Assembly (NCBI GenBank): GCA_002105175.1
Contig: MCGE01000013.1
Span: forward strand, 372,001 to 436,000
DNA length: 64,000 bases
Origin: Absidia repens
Taxonomy: Eukaryota; Mucoromycota; Mucoromycetes; Mucorales; Cunninghamellaceae
Direction: 5' to 3'
Position numbers and translations under genes: made by a program. Of this stretch, positions 13,664 to 25,023 are shown piece by piece (positions within the stretch are counted from its first letter, which is position 1; every line of letters starts with the position of its first letter). A model generated the notes under the pieces. It saw only the letters and a list, made by a program, of their open reading frames with translations. It did no database searches and had not been told where the DNA came from.

Positions 13664-16098
13664 ATGGTGGCATCGGGTCATTCAGTTAGACTACGCGTTG
13701 ACTTGCATTCCAAAACACCAATCATCTTCTCGTACCCTGATTTGCTTAAACGGCATGAAAAAACATTAAAAGAAGCTCCCAAGGCTTCCATGTTGTTGGA
13801 TGACGAGCAGGACCCCTTTTACAAGGCGCTATTGGACCGTGCTGCGAAATACGATATGAATCCTGGTGGCGAAGACGTTGATTCAGGTGAAGAAGACAAT
13901 CAACAAAACGTAAGCTATGATGAAAAACTTGATCTAATCTGTGTCTTTGAAATATGAATATACTAATGCACTTTTGTATTCCTTCTATAGAAAGATACCA
14001 AAGGCGATGAATACGATTACGAAGATCCTTTTATCGACGACAGTGAAATGATGTTGGATGAATCATATGAATACTCACAACCGGAATTTGATGGGTTTTT
14101 TGTTTATCATGGTGCGTTGGATGGATCAGATAAGTAAGTAGTAAGTCACCGGTTAAAATTAAACGCTTATTCATTTGTTCATAACATTGGCATAGTGTCT
14201 CTGGAACGAAGAAGAAATCGAACGCCAAGAAGGAAAAGTCAACTGCATCAACTGGAAAAGCTAAGGCATCAACGTCTACCTCAGCACGCAAATCAGTCAA
14301 CAAAACGGATGCCATTGAAATCTCAGACACGGAAGAACCCAACACCAGCACGGCTAACAATGCAAAAACTAAGAAATCATCCTCGACACAAAAATCAGAT
14401 ACCACAAAGGGGGACCTACAATGAAAAAATCAACATCAGCCACCACTACAACGTCTGCAGACACCACCAAGAAAGCATCAGTCAAAACAAACAAAGGAAC
14501 TGCACCAACATCAGCATCAGCATCGAAATCAGCAGCAAATACTAATTCAGCAACAAACACCACCTCATCAACAACGGCTAAATCAGCACCATCCTCGTCG
14601 TCCTCTACCACTTCAACTGGTGATAGCAATAAAAAACCCGGCAAAGTTTCCTCCAGCAAATTGCAACCATTACATCCCACCCTTGAACCTTTGATGGAAA
14701 AAATACGGGTCGATCGAGCCAAGGAAACGTTTGAAATCAAGTCTAAATTCCCATCAAATTTGCGCCCTACAGTCTTGGAAATGGCTACCAAAATGTTTCG
14801 ACTTTACCACAAAATGGATGAAAATGTGATCAATCATTTGATGGCAATCTTACCCTACAATCGCTTTACAATGAAGGTAAACAAGCCCAACAAACAAATA
14901 AAGAAAAAGTGATACAAAAAAATCTAAACTTGGATAACTTTTTTTTTATGATAGAAATTCCTCACAACCAAGTCGGGACCAGGTGTTGTCACTGAATTCC
15001 AAAAGGAGATCGATCGATTAATCGAACATTTGCAGAAATCTGTAGACGAAGCAATGCCAGAACATCTTCAACAATATGAACAAAAACTAATGGAACAACG
15101 TAAGTAGCTTCTTGCCCATTCATTTGCTGATGATGAATAACAACAATTCACCTTAATTATATTTTTGCATATTAGAAAATCAAGCAGTTTCTGATGGACC
15201 TGACGTGGAAAAAAAATTCAGATGCAATGAAACTATCCGACGAACTTTATACGATATCTTGACTCTAGATATGCATTCTGTCAATTTGTCAAACGAAATA
15301 GCGTAAGTACAAATAAAATGATGAAAATGGATATGGTCGATTCATATTACATTTCTATTACATAGTGAATTCAACGGTCGAAATGATATGGTGGAGTCAG
15401 AAACAAAAGCGAGAAAACTCATGTATACAAAAGTAAGTGATCAAATCATATGAAGAAGGGCTTAGTAATAAAATAGTGATTAATTTCGCCCCACTTTTTT
15501 GTTTTATACTTTTTTAGTTATTACCTTGCTGGCCATCTGGTTGGATGACAACTTACGACATCAGCCGACAATATAGCACATACAAAGCAAAAATGAAAAA
15601 TACGGATGAAACTTCCGTCAAATTGGGTCTCTCATCTCCAAGTGCGTCAACTTCAACAGGATCAGCAACTACAATGTCGTCATCAGGAGCAAAACGATCA
15701 ACAACTACACCAGTCAAAAGATCAGCACCTTCATCCAATTCAGCAAATGGTTATAACGGGGCGCAAGGAAGCGGGGGTACAGAAAAACGGAAAAAAGTAG
15801 CGGTTAACCAAGGGCCAACTGACAGTGAATCGAATCGACAAGGTAAAATATTATAAAAAATTGTGGGTTTGTTTGGAGCATATGAATGATATGATTACTC
15901 ATATATATTTATATTCATGTATCTGGTCACAATCCAATAGCCTCTCAAGAATCAAACACCCATGACACCAAGGTTGAGCCGGACGATGTTAAGTTAAAGG
16001 AATCCCCTAGTATAGCAGAACTCACAACCCCACACTCTTCCCCCTCATCCCACAAACCTTCCTCTATGAATATTGCATCTCTGATTAGTGGCCCATGA
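13664..16098 (+). CDS. HPC2: Hpc2/ubinuclein-family subunit of the HIR histone chaperone (one apparent frameshift)
   Basis: Exons: 13664-13909, 13991-14133, 14196-14876, 14955-15099, 15176-15302, 15366-15432, 15518-15842, 15941-16098. The product would be about 630 residues if one missing base in the G-run at 14409-14413 is allowed for. Near residue 90, DEYDYEDPFIDDSEM is the Hpc2-related domain that contacts Hir/HIRA. The C-terminal half carries the ubinuclein middle domain (LHPTLEPLMEKIRVDRAKE, ARKLMYTKLLPCWPSGWM, TTYDISRQYSTYK). The HIR complex deposits histones H3-H4 independently of replication and represses histone genes. The linker is rich in Lys, Ser and Thr on both sides of the break, so the two halves clearly belong together. 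A poly(A) signal lies at 16183-16188. Confidence 0.9.
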
Positions 16099-17167
16099 TA
16101 CATCCGCTTTCTCCCCGCCCGTCCTTTCATTTTTATCACTTGTATCTTACATTATTTTCTAGCCATATATACTTTTTTTATCAATAAAAATTGACACTTT
16201 TATGACTTTTTTAAGATATTTTTTTTATGGTCAATATTGCCATGTAACACCAAATGGAAGGAATATGAAAAAAGAGGATCTTACATTGTAGTATGGATAT
16301 GGACAAGGACGACCAGAGAATAAAATTAATAAAACAATCTTTGGGTGTATGATGTTGGATATTGAAGGGAAAAAAAAGGAGGAAAGGAAGGAGGGCATAT
16401 TAGACAGTGATGTTGTAAGGAGTAATATGGTATGTGGGATATATGATATTCTTTTTGGATGATGAATAATCAAAATGATCATCTTTCTGTGGTTTATGGT
16501 AGGGGAACGGTTTGATCTCAGATACATCAAAGTCACACATATTTAACGAAATAGCTTTGATCTGCCCTGAAAATGACACTTTTTTTTTTGTTAAGGCTCG
16601 ATACTATATTCTTTCAACATTGATAATACCAGAATAATGAGTATAGCATTTAATAATCTAGCTTTATAGGCAATCGCTATCATAAGGAGATCATGTTAAG
16701 AGCAGAGCAATTCCCATTTACAGAACAGACTGATTCGATTTCCAAAAATGGGAAATTGTGGTTTCTCTCTGTAAAGGTTATTTATATTTTTAATGACCAT
16801 GGATGATGGCCCCCCACGAAATGATATCCTCGGTGTAGGAAGAGGGTGAACGGAGGAAGTTAGGCTTTACATCGCGCGAGGGTCAGTATATACAAAAATG
16901 GACAGGAGAAAAAAAAATAAATGTGTAACAAAAGAGAAGCGTATCATGTGTGTGTATTTGATCTTTTGTGTGCGTGCGTGCGTGTTATGTGTAATTTGAT
17001 AGTTTAGAAACATTATAAATGGAATCAAAGTGGCGCTGCCAACTTCGTGACACCTTGTAGTCGCTATAATTTTTTGGTTTTTTTTTTTTTTTTAATTCAT
17101 TTCTTTGCTTTTCATTTTTCTTTTCGTTTCTCACAACAACTACTCTTTTATTAGTTTTTCTATTATT
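16099..17167. other. Intergenic, no gene seen
   Basis: It holds the HPC2 3' UTR, a purine-rich stretch (16240-16540) and the promoter side of the zinc-finger gene, with GT-rich DNA at 16945-16990 and a T-tract at about 17078-17092. No supported coding region. Confidence 0.5.
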
Positions 17168-18217
17168 ATGGACTACTCTGAATCTTCTTACTTTTCATTT
17201 TTGCTTGATGCCATCAATACACCACCCAATTTTGAAAAATCATTGGAGTCGGCGGAGTTGCCGAATTATTCTTTCAGGCACACTGATCTTAATTCTTATT
17301 TTCCACCTTCACTCCACTTGTCTCCAGCATCCTCTAATTCAACTCTATCCAATTCTTCCAACTTTTCCAATGAATTTTTTACTTGCCTGCCATCACCAAC
17401 TAACAGTGTGATTGAAACCAAAAATCTTTCACCCCTTTTACAAGCTCACTCCGTCAAATCACATAAATTGGAAGGATATCACCATTTTCAGGAGGTAGCA
17501 AATCAGCAAACCCAGCAACAAAGTATCCTTACTACCATCGATAGTAAAAGTAAAGGGAAAAAGTACATTAGCAAGAAGCAAAAAAAAATCAATGAATTGC
17601 CATATGCTCCCAATCTGCTCAATCTTCAACTGACACCTCCACCAAAAACGTCGATTTCAAATCCCGATGAAAATTGCAACAGTAAAAAGGCGCCGAAAAA
17701 TCACTCACCGTCGTTATCATCATCCACATATGTCATCTCAACCAATTTGCCCTTATCACCGTCATCAGCATCATCCAATAAAACCTCAAGCGCCTATCGA
17801 TGCGATTTTCCAAATTGCGACAAAGTCTTCACTCGACCATACAATTTAAAGTCGCATCGCCGTACACATACAGCAGAGCGCCCTTTTGACTGTCCATTAT
17901 GCCCAAAATCCTTCGCTCGACAACATGACCGAAATCGACATGCCAAATTGCATTTAGGAATAAAACCCTACACTTGCCAGTTTTGTACTAAATCCTTTGC
18001 AAGACAGGATGCTCTGAATAGGCATCAGCGAATAGATGATGCCTCTTCTCCTACATGCGCTCGCTCCATTCGGGCTAGAAGATCAAAAAATCCACCACCA
18101 CCACCTCCTCCTTCCATCTCTTTTGATTTATCATCATCGTCAGTATTGTCACCCTCATTTGTATCATCATCACCACTATCCTCGAATGCAATGTTATTTT
18201 CTTCCTGCACTTTATGA
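17168..18217 (+). CDS. C2H2 zinc-finger transcription factor, Crz1/Prz1-like
   Basis: This is an intronless frame of 349 residues. The start is the ATG of MDYSESSYFSFLLDA; the frame is open further upstream but only through T-rich leader sequence. Three tandem fingers occupy about residues 210-300: YRCDFPNCDKVFTRPYNLKS with a HRRTH linker, FDCPLCPKSFARQHDRNRH, and YTCQFCTKSFARQDALNRH. The third lacks the usual second His spacing and instead runs into SSPTC, as in the calcineurin-responsive factors Crz1 (yeast) and Prz1 (fission yeast). Ser/Pro-rich regions flank the fingers, as expected for a phosphoregulated activator. If the family call is right, it would carry calcium/calcineurin signals to the nucleus. 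I could not fix a PxIxIT docking site. A poly(A) signal lies at 18368-18373. Confidence 0.7.
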   Translation: MDYSESSYFSFLLDAINTPPNFEKSLESAELPNYSFRHTDLNSYFPPSLHLSPASSNSTLSNSSNFSNEFFTCLPSPTNSVIETKNLSPLLQAHSVKSHKLEGYHHFQEVANQQTQQQSILTTIDSKSKGKKYISKKQKKINELPYAPNLLNLQLTPPPKTSISNPDENCNSKKAPKNHSPSLSSSTYVISTNLPLSPSSASSNKTSSAYRCDFPNCDKVFTRPYNLKSHRRTHTAERPFDCPLCPKSFARQHDRNRHAKLHLGIKPYTCQFCTKSFARQDALNRHQRIDDASSPTCARSIRARRSKNPPPPPPPSISFDLSSSSVLSPSFVSSSPLSSNAMLFSSCTL

Positions 18218-19700
18218 TTCCCCTTTCCTTTTTGATTTACATATTTTGAACACCGCCTTTTTTTTTTTTTTTTTTTTTTTTTTACAATAACACATTTACT
18301 TTATGATATCCCATTATTATTATTATTTTATTATTTTATTACTACTGTTAAATATTCTCAATCTACCAATAAACAAAATAACGCAACTTTATTTCATTTA
18401 TGTGTTCAGCTTACTGTTTTTTTGTCTACTCCTTCGAAAATGGGTACTCTAACATTATCACAGATCCATCAATGGCCTTTCATCACACAAAACTTTACTA
18501 TAACAATAAGCAATTTTTATTTAACGACCATTGATGGGGCACATTGCAGATGAAAATAATGACATTTTGGGGGGGAGGGGTGATCCAAGATTGTTCGATT
18601 AAAAAAAAAAAAAAAAGATCAGCAAGAAAAATACAATTGAAACAGCGACGAGGTACAAAATGTCAACGCAATCGAGCAATTTTAGTTAGCCTGAACCACA
18701 AAAGTCTTTTTATTGACAATCATGTCAATAAAATATATATATAAAAATGTATATACCGAGTGATGGATTCTTTATGTAGCTAATGAAATGGGATCAAATA
18801 CTTATGTCCTGCCTTATTTCTTGTTCTGCTATTAGTCTCAAAGGAACAGACCGCAGATCTTTTTTTCTTACCCCATTCAATCCTGGGGATTCAACTACAC
18901 TGTAATGTTTCATAAAAAAAATTATATATGTGTGCAACCATGATGAGTTGGCATTGCAACATAAAATTGTGCGCAAATAGGAATGTTGTCTGTGTAATCC
19001 CTCATTTCCTAATCTCACCATTGTTGTGAATGAACGAATGGGTCGGGTTTCATTGCTGAACCACAAACTACAGAATTTGGTATAATTGATTTAAAAAAGT
19101 AAACGTGGGGCTATTAATAGTAGTCTTCGTTGATTGCATACTTGCTACATTTTATAAAGATGTACCCCACGTGCAAGCAAATTTTAAAGTCCCGCTGGAT
19201 TCCTCTCGGCTACTTTCCTCTATTTTTAAATCATCCCACAAAATAAACTTGATTCAGCCTCAATGACGATGTAGTCTCAAAATGATATTATTGATAGGTT
19301 ATGAATAAGAAATATCCAGTTTATTTTGTATGCTATAGGATATTTAAAAATCAGAGAGGGAAAACTATTCTATGGTGCGTGACAAACTATACTACAATGG
19401 AGGAGAATCTAAACTAGGATACAAAGTTATTACTAGATGAGACCCACCAAACTGTTGCTGTAGAATAATGACGGTTTCTATCATGATAAAAGAACTAACC
19501 TACTGAAAATACTGCATGGTGTTGGTTGTCGTAAAAATAAAAAGTGGGAGATTCCCTTTTTTTTTTTTTTGTATGTCCTTGGATGAAAAGAAAAGGTTGC
19601 TAGGCGCAGGGTAAAACGTTAGTAATAGTTAAAAAACAACGCCACACACCACTTTTGTTAGCGGCTTACCCCTTTTCTTTTATCATTGATTAAGTTTTGT

Positions 19701-19880
19701 CTAAATGTTGTGGTATTTGTTGCTGTTGTCGATGTTGTTGTTGTTTCTGTAGGTCGGTAGAAAATACTTGGTCGTTCCAACACCCTCAATAAGACAGCGC
19801 GCAAGTCGATGGATGTTATTGACGGCATTGACATCCCGATTCCAGACTGTATAACAGTTTTGGCAAGCTAATACGGAGTG
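19701..19880 (-). pseudogene. Fanzor (eukaryotic TnpB-like) C-terminal relic
   Basis: Read on the minus strand, 60 codons from 19880 to the TAG at 19701 are open, directly after a TGA. They contain CQNCYTVWNRDVNAVNNI, then HRLARCLIEGVGTTKYFLP. The CxxC half of a zinc ribbon followed by W-N-R-D-V-N-A-x-N-N-I is the hallmark of the TnpB/Fanzor C-terminus; the Asp of NRDxNA is the third RuvC catalytic acid. A full Fanzor has several hundred residues, so only the tail survives. The first CxxC, RuvC-I and RuvC-II are absent upstream, where the sequence runs into repeat copy B about 110 bp away on the same strand. It is too short to be active. Confidence 0.72.
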
Positions 19881-19989
19881 TCACCGTCAACAACTTTGTT
19901 CATCAAATTCTTGACGCTACTCGTGCCTGACCTCAAGCATTCTACCGTGCGCCTAGCAATCCCCCAAAAAAAAATACCCACAGAAAACT

Positions 19990-20650
19990 TTCCAAATCCC
20001 GCCCACGTGAAATATTTATTTCTCCCTCCCGCTCTTTCTATTTTGCGGCTCTCTTTCTTTTGATTATTTTTTTTCTCTTCATTTTTTTTTCACGATTGTG
20101 GTCGGTATGGCTTATGTTGGACTTAGGATAGTGTCAGGACTAGTTTAGAAGCGTTTTCAGCTCAGGGATTACAACATGCATGGGGAAACCCTTTCATTTT
20201 GAATCTAGAATCTGAAGACACCATTAGTTGGTTTTTTAAAGCCATCATTAGCTTAGTTTAGTCTTAGTTTGTTATAGTTAGTATCTACATCTCAATAAAA
20301 TATGTGTCTTTTTACTTATCTCAATGAAAAATATTTCATTAGTTTCTCTCATGTCGTGTGGAATAGATTCCTTTTCTCTTTTCATTGCGTCTTTTGATTA
20401 GTGCTGACTGTTGTTATGTTTCAATAAAATATGTCCATTTAGTCTTTCCCATGTTGTTTATAGTATATTAGCACCTATTTTACAACTGTCCCTTTAGATT
20501 AGCGTTGGTCATTCTTCAGATCCCCCCCCCAATAGTCTCCCTCATGCGATCCCCATTAGACCCTTGTTATAATGAACTCCTAACTCTTACTTTAGTATTT
20601 ACCAATATGCCTTTAATAAACCTTTTATTTTTATTTTTAACAATCCTATG
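19990..20650 (-). repeat. Dispersed repeat family, copy B
   Basis: Reverse orientation relative to copy A. The E-box-like block is at 19992-20010, the core (CATGGGGAAACCCTTTCATTTT here) at 20178-20200, then AGTTTAG-rich and TCAATAAAATATG motifs at 20290 and 20420. The 3' boundary, in C-rich and T-rich DNA near 20530-20650, is uncertain. Confidence 0.8.
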
Positions 20651-21666
20651 AACTGCTATACAGTAGCAACATCATTGTTTGTTAATATTTTGTTAGTGAC
20701 TACCACACATCTGCTTTCTAGCCCTCTCCCTCCCCCATATTATGACTGCCTTATCCCCCAGAGTTCCAGCGGTTGAACGACAGTCCTAAATCCTTTAACG
20801 TCAAACCTGGGCTTATTCATAACCGACCAATTATATTAATCAACATAGATCATATTGTGAAAGTAGCCCCCCCCCATACTGTAGACTATTTTCCTTTGGT
20901 TTCTGATTAGCACACTGCCATAATAAAAATACCCTTTTTTGTTTCAAGAGTCGCTCCACCACACATATTAATGCACCAAACAGGCTTCGGCCATTTTATA
21001 CCGTTCTCCTCCTCGAGCGACTAATTGACAGCTCCTGGTCACTTCATATGAAAGGTGTCGATATTCCTGTTCTACCATTCATGTTAATCTGCCCAGGTTG
21101 TACTATCAGCATATTTATTAGAACCGACTTACAGTATATACCCAGCTCGCATATATATATAAATTTTGAATGTGGTGAAATTACCCTAAACAAAAAGAAG
21201 TTCCAAACGGAAGCCAGTTGGGCCATAATGGATCGCCTACTAAAGGACAAAATGGCAGAAGTACTGTATTTAATTCTATAAAAAATCACATTTTATAGAC
21301 CTCTGCGCCGGACACCATGTAGATCAATTTGCTGAAAGTGTGAAAATGGCTTCATCTCAGCGCAAAACCGTTTTGAAATTGGGAATGTCCTGGGACTCTC
21401 CAGGGTCGGCTAACAATATAAACACTTTTATATTTTTTACTGAGCTGCACAATAGTAATAAAAAAGGGAATAAAGGAGTATCTACTAGATCATTAATGCA
21501 GTGATAAAAAAAAAAGTAAGAAGAATTTGTATTGAGCATTATCTGTCTGTAGATGCACGATGTCTGGCCTTGCAAAAGTGGATGTTGGCTGTATTCAAAT
21601 TCCGCTTCCAGCATGGCTGAAAAAAAATGAATTTTTTCAGTTCCTTTTAGCTCTTTCCGCCGTATA

Positions 21667-22757
21667 ATGACAATAGTATATTCTACTGATCTTATTGATA
21701 TTGTTGATTGTGCTTCTGCATTTAGTATACAACCGTGGTACCGATTACAGCACAACGACTTTACTTTAGATAAACCATTCTTTCATAGCACATTAATCTC
21801 TGACAGCACGACCACGACATCGACGACGACTAGGACTACTACATGCGATGGTACCCGCGATGCCGAATCGTCAATAAAAAAATCAGCATCTCCAGCATCT
21901 AATTGTCCAAGCAAGAAACGACGTACAAACAAAAGCACAACAGATATACAGACACAGGAACGACACGACGTTTTGTTGCCATTTCTAATGTCATGTCTGG
22001 ATCAAGCAACCCCTTATTGGCAATTGCAGCGTCAGAAACAACACGATCAACACCGGCATGGAGAAACAACAAGCAACGCGGGTACTATCAGCGAACAACA
22101 CAAGGTCATGGTGCAGCATTTGGATTCCTCTGGTGACGAACAAAGTCAACGGGAGCTGGACAAAGCTAGTGAAGCGGCATTGATACATTTCCCTGACTGG
22201 ATACCCATGGTTACTGCTTCCCGGCGCTTTCAACAGCAGGATAGAAGTACGCCCTTCATTTGTTTAGAGCAAGGTAAAGGTCATAGACACTAGTAAAGTA
22301 GATGCTACAAATTTTAAGTTTACCTCCGTCTGACTCACGCTCTTTTTCTTTCTTTCTTTTTCTGTCACTCTTTGAATTTCTTCTACAAAGAACAACAGGA
22401 CTTTGACCTCTTAGATATTTTTGGTCAAACGGTGAAAAATGAATCTTCGGATTGTCGAAACATCAAACTTGGTGACAACGGTACCTTTATCATCCCGCCA
22501 CACTCTGAATTTCTAATGGATGATTTGCAGACTATCAATGATTTGACAGGTAATATGGACTTCTCAGTATAGAAAAGATGTCAGGTACTGACTGTTTATT
22601 ATGTTTGCTTGTTTTTTTTTTTTTTTTTGGTTTTTTGTTTGTTTTTTTTTTTTTGCCCATTCATTATAGACAATCAAGCTACTTGCTATGATTTGGTTGT
22701 GATGGATCCACCTTGGCCAAATAAAAGCGGTTCGTGAAAAAAATACAGCAAACATCT

Positions 22758-22788
<31 letters not shown>

Positions 22789-23487
22789 GGTCAACTCATC
22801 CCTTTATCTCTCTATAGTACACCGATCCTCTCACTATGAAACACAAGATATCTATGATCTCTATCAAATACCTCTCACTTCTTTGGTGCATAAAAATTCG
22901 CTGGTGGCAGTATGGATTACCAACAAACCAAAGTATCGACGATTTGTGATGGACAAGTTATTCAAATCTTGGCACGTGGACTGTGTGGCCGAATGGACAT
23001 GGCTCAAGGTGACAAATGATGGCGAACCAGTCTTTCCTCTGAACTCTACGCATCGAAAACCTTATGAACAACTGATTATTGGACGATATAATGGTGGCAG
23101 TGGCGGTGGCAACGACAATAACGACAGCATTCAAGAAGAGAGCGAGGTGAAACCAATACCTTATCAGCATTCTATTGTCAGTGTACCTTCAAAACGACAT
23201 TCAAGGAAACCACCATTACAAGGTTTGTAAAATGAAATGAGAACGACCGGGTGTGGACTGTATAAAATCATATTCCACCATTCATCTTCTAATATATATA
23301 TTTATATATTTGACTTATAGATTTATTACAGCCGTATTTACCAGCGAAACCAAGATGCCTTGAGCTGTTTGCACGGTGTTTGACTCCTGGTTGGTCAAGT
23401 TGGGGAAATGAATGCCTCAAATTCCAAAACGAATATTATTACACCAGAATAGAAAATCCTCTCCACATTGATAGAAGTGATGTATGA
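21667..23487 (+). CDS. METTL4: METTL4-like MT-A70 family adenine N6-methyltransferase
   Basis: Exons: 21667-22273, 22391-22549, 22670-22729, 22818-23222, 23321-23487; all phases close, giving 465 residues. The catalytic DPPW motif lies near residue 268 in YDLVVMDPPWPNKS and is followed by VHRSSHYETQDIYDLYQIPL, typical of the METTL4 branch rather than METTL3 or METTL14. The C-terminus (CLELFARCLTPGWSSWGNE) is the conserved end of the MT-A70 fold. METTL4 enzymes methylate adenine N6; reported substrates are U2 snRNA and, with debate, DNA. Early-diverging fungi are known for abundant DNA N6-methyladenine, so the gene is of interest here. The N-terminal 200 residues are Ser/Thr/Gln-rich with a basic KKRRTNK stretch that could be a nuclear signal. 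Confidence 0.92.
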
Positions 23488-23738
23488 ACCCCCCCCCCAA
23501 TATTAGATATTAGATAGTGATTACAATAATAAAAATAACAAAATTTCCCTTTTATCATGACATCTCAACAGCGTTGTAGGCAACGTGATTTTGGCTGGCT
23601 ATCATATGCAGGAATCAAGGTCCGCCACAGCAGTGCCAGCGTGAATTTATTTTTTTCGTAAAATAAGCGGCAGCTCAAGAAGGTTCTATGGTGGCTGCTA
23701 CTATATGTAACGGTTAAGTGAAATAAGCTGAATCAGGT

Positions 23739-23858
23739 CTGTAGAATAGTCTACCGCAATAGATTAATATGTAGAATAGTCTACCGCAATAGAATAGTAT
23801 GTAGAATAGTCTACCGCAATAGAACAGTATGTAAAATAGCCTCTCACAGTAGAATAGT
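23739..23858. repeat. 30-bp tandem repeat, four units
   Basis: Units begin at about 23739, 23769, 23799 and 23829. The first three share TGTAGAATAGTCTACCGCAA almost exactly; the fourth is diverged (TGTAAAATAGCCTCTCACAG). Each unit contains the small inverted repeat GTAG-AATAGT-CTAC. A single related unit recurs at 24842-24880. Confidence 0.85.
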
Positions 23859-23985
23859 TTTGTCATCTATTGTTCATTGCAAAATAAAAAACTTTAATTG
23901 AATCATGATAGTCAATACTATACTAAAGGGAAAGAAGATGTAAATAGAGGCCGCTAATAGTAGTTGAGAGAGGTGCTAGTATAGA
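23825..23985 (+). repeat. Direct repeat, left copy (pairs with 24842-25012)
   Basis: Runs from TGTAAAATAGCC through TTGTTCATTGCAAAATAAAA, AATCATGATAGTCAATACTA and CTAATAGTAGTTGAG. It pairs closely with the right copy; differences are scattered substitutions. About 850 bp, including repeat copy C, lies between the two. Confidence 0.8.
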
Positions 23986-24059
23986 TAAATGGTGCAGAAG
24001 AAGGAACGATGTCAAATAAAAAAAGTATTTCTAAAAGGGATCTCCAAACTTCTAATGAA

Positions 24060-24300
24060 GCTTAAACGCACATCATTGAAGCAAATACACATTTTTTTCA
24101 AACAAAGACAAGTTTTATTGAAGTAGAGATATGCTTTATTGAAGAAAAGAGACATACATGTACTAAGCTAATCAAGACATTTCCCCAAGATCCTAGAAGC
24201 AAAATGAAAGGGATTCCCCATGCAACTTGTAATCCCTTTTCTAAAACCCTTCTAAACTATTTCTAACAGAGAGCCAAGACCACCAGGTCCACAGCAAGCC
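24060..24300 (+). repeat. Dispersed repeat family, copy C
   Basis: TTTTATTGAAGTAGAGATATGCTTTATTGAAG is followed by the core at about 24200-24220 and CTTCTAAACTA at 24248. The E-box-like block that follows in other copies is not recognisable; a T-tract and C-rich DNA stand there instead. Confidence 0.7.
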
Positions 24301-24841
24301 CAAAACAGTGAACAGATACTGGCTCCTTCCCGTTGATTTCTATTTTTTTTTTTTTTTCTCGGTGCCCTCCCCCCTTTTTTTTTCCTTGACAAACAATGCA
24401 GGCTGGCGGCGGCGGCTGAATTCACACACTGCCAAAAAAATCTGGCTTGACAGCCTGCAAAATCGAGTTAACGTGCAATATTTTCTTCTTCGCTTTATAT
24501 AAAACGAACTACGAAACCATTCAACTTCAAATTTTCCATGCATTTTTAGAAATATTATACAATCATTTTTTGTCACCAAACCAACCACTCATATCTCATA
24601 CAATTAATTGTACAATGCTCTAAAGTTTACGCCTATAAGCTCACAGCTAAAAGCCTACAGCCATAATAACCGCCTCTACGCTATAGCCATAGCCCGCCAT
24701 TCAAACACACATTTTTACTTGGACATCAGGCCTCCTCACCATTTTGCCTTTGTTTCTTCCAATATCCCCCTTAAACTGCCCGCCACACCCCCTAAAAATT
24801 CAATAAATCCGGAATATCTCGACCGCGGAGCCTTCCAAAAG

Positions 24842-25012
24842 TAGTAGAATAGTCTACTGCAATAGAATAGTATGTAAAATAGCCTATCACAGTAGAATGG
24901 CTTTGCCATCCATTGTTCATCCCAAAATAAAAAACTTTTGTTGAATCATGATAGTCAATACTATACTAAAAGGAAAGAAGGTGTAAACAGAGATCGCTAA
25001 TAGTAGTTGACA
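24842..25012 (+). repeat. Direct repeat, right copy (pairs with 23825-23985)
   Basis: Begins with TAGAATAGTCTACTGCAATAG and TATGTAAAATAGCC and ends CTAATAGTAGTTGACATC. Similarity to the left copy stops at GTAGTTGA. Confidence 0.8.
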
Positions 25013-25023
25013 TCATCAAACAC

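Larger units (their letters stand above)
18218..21666. other. Repeat island between the zinc-finger gene and the METTL4-like gene
   Basis: About 3.4 kb with no intact gene. It contains a short Fanzor C-terminal relic (19701-19880, minus), dispersed repeat copy B (about 19990-20650, minus) and, at 19360-19470, short ACTATTCTATGG/ACTATACTACAATGG units that resemble the 30-bp repeats at 23.7 kb. The rest is AT-rich with no recognisable feature. Confidence 0.6.

Noticed and set aside
23739..23858. CRISPR-like look of the 30-bp repeats
   Set aside because: The units are directly contiguous without distinct spacers, and the genome is eukaryotic.
23825..25012. LTR retrotransposon with the ~170 bp direct repeats as LTRs
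   Set aside because: No TG...CA ends, primer-binding site, gag or pol were seen between them, and related units occur alone elsewhere.
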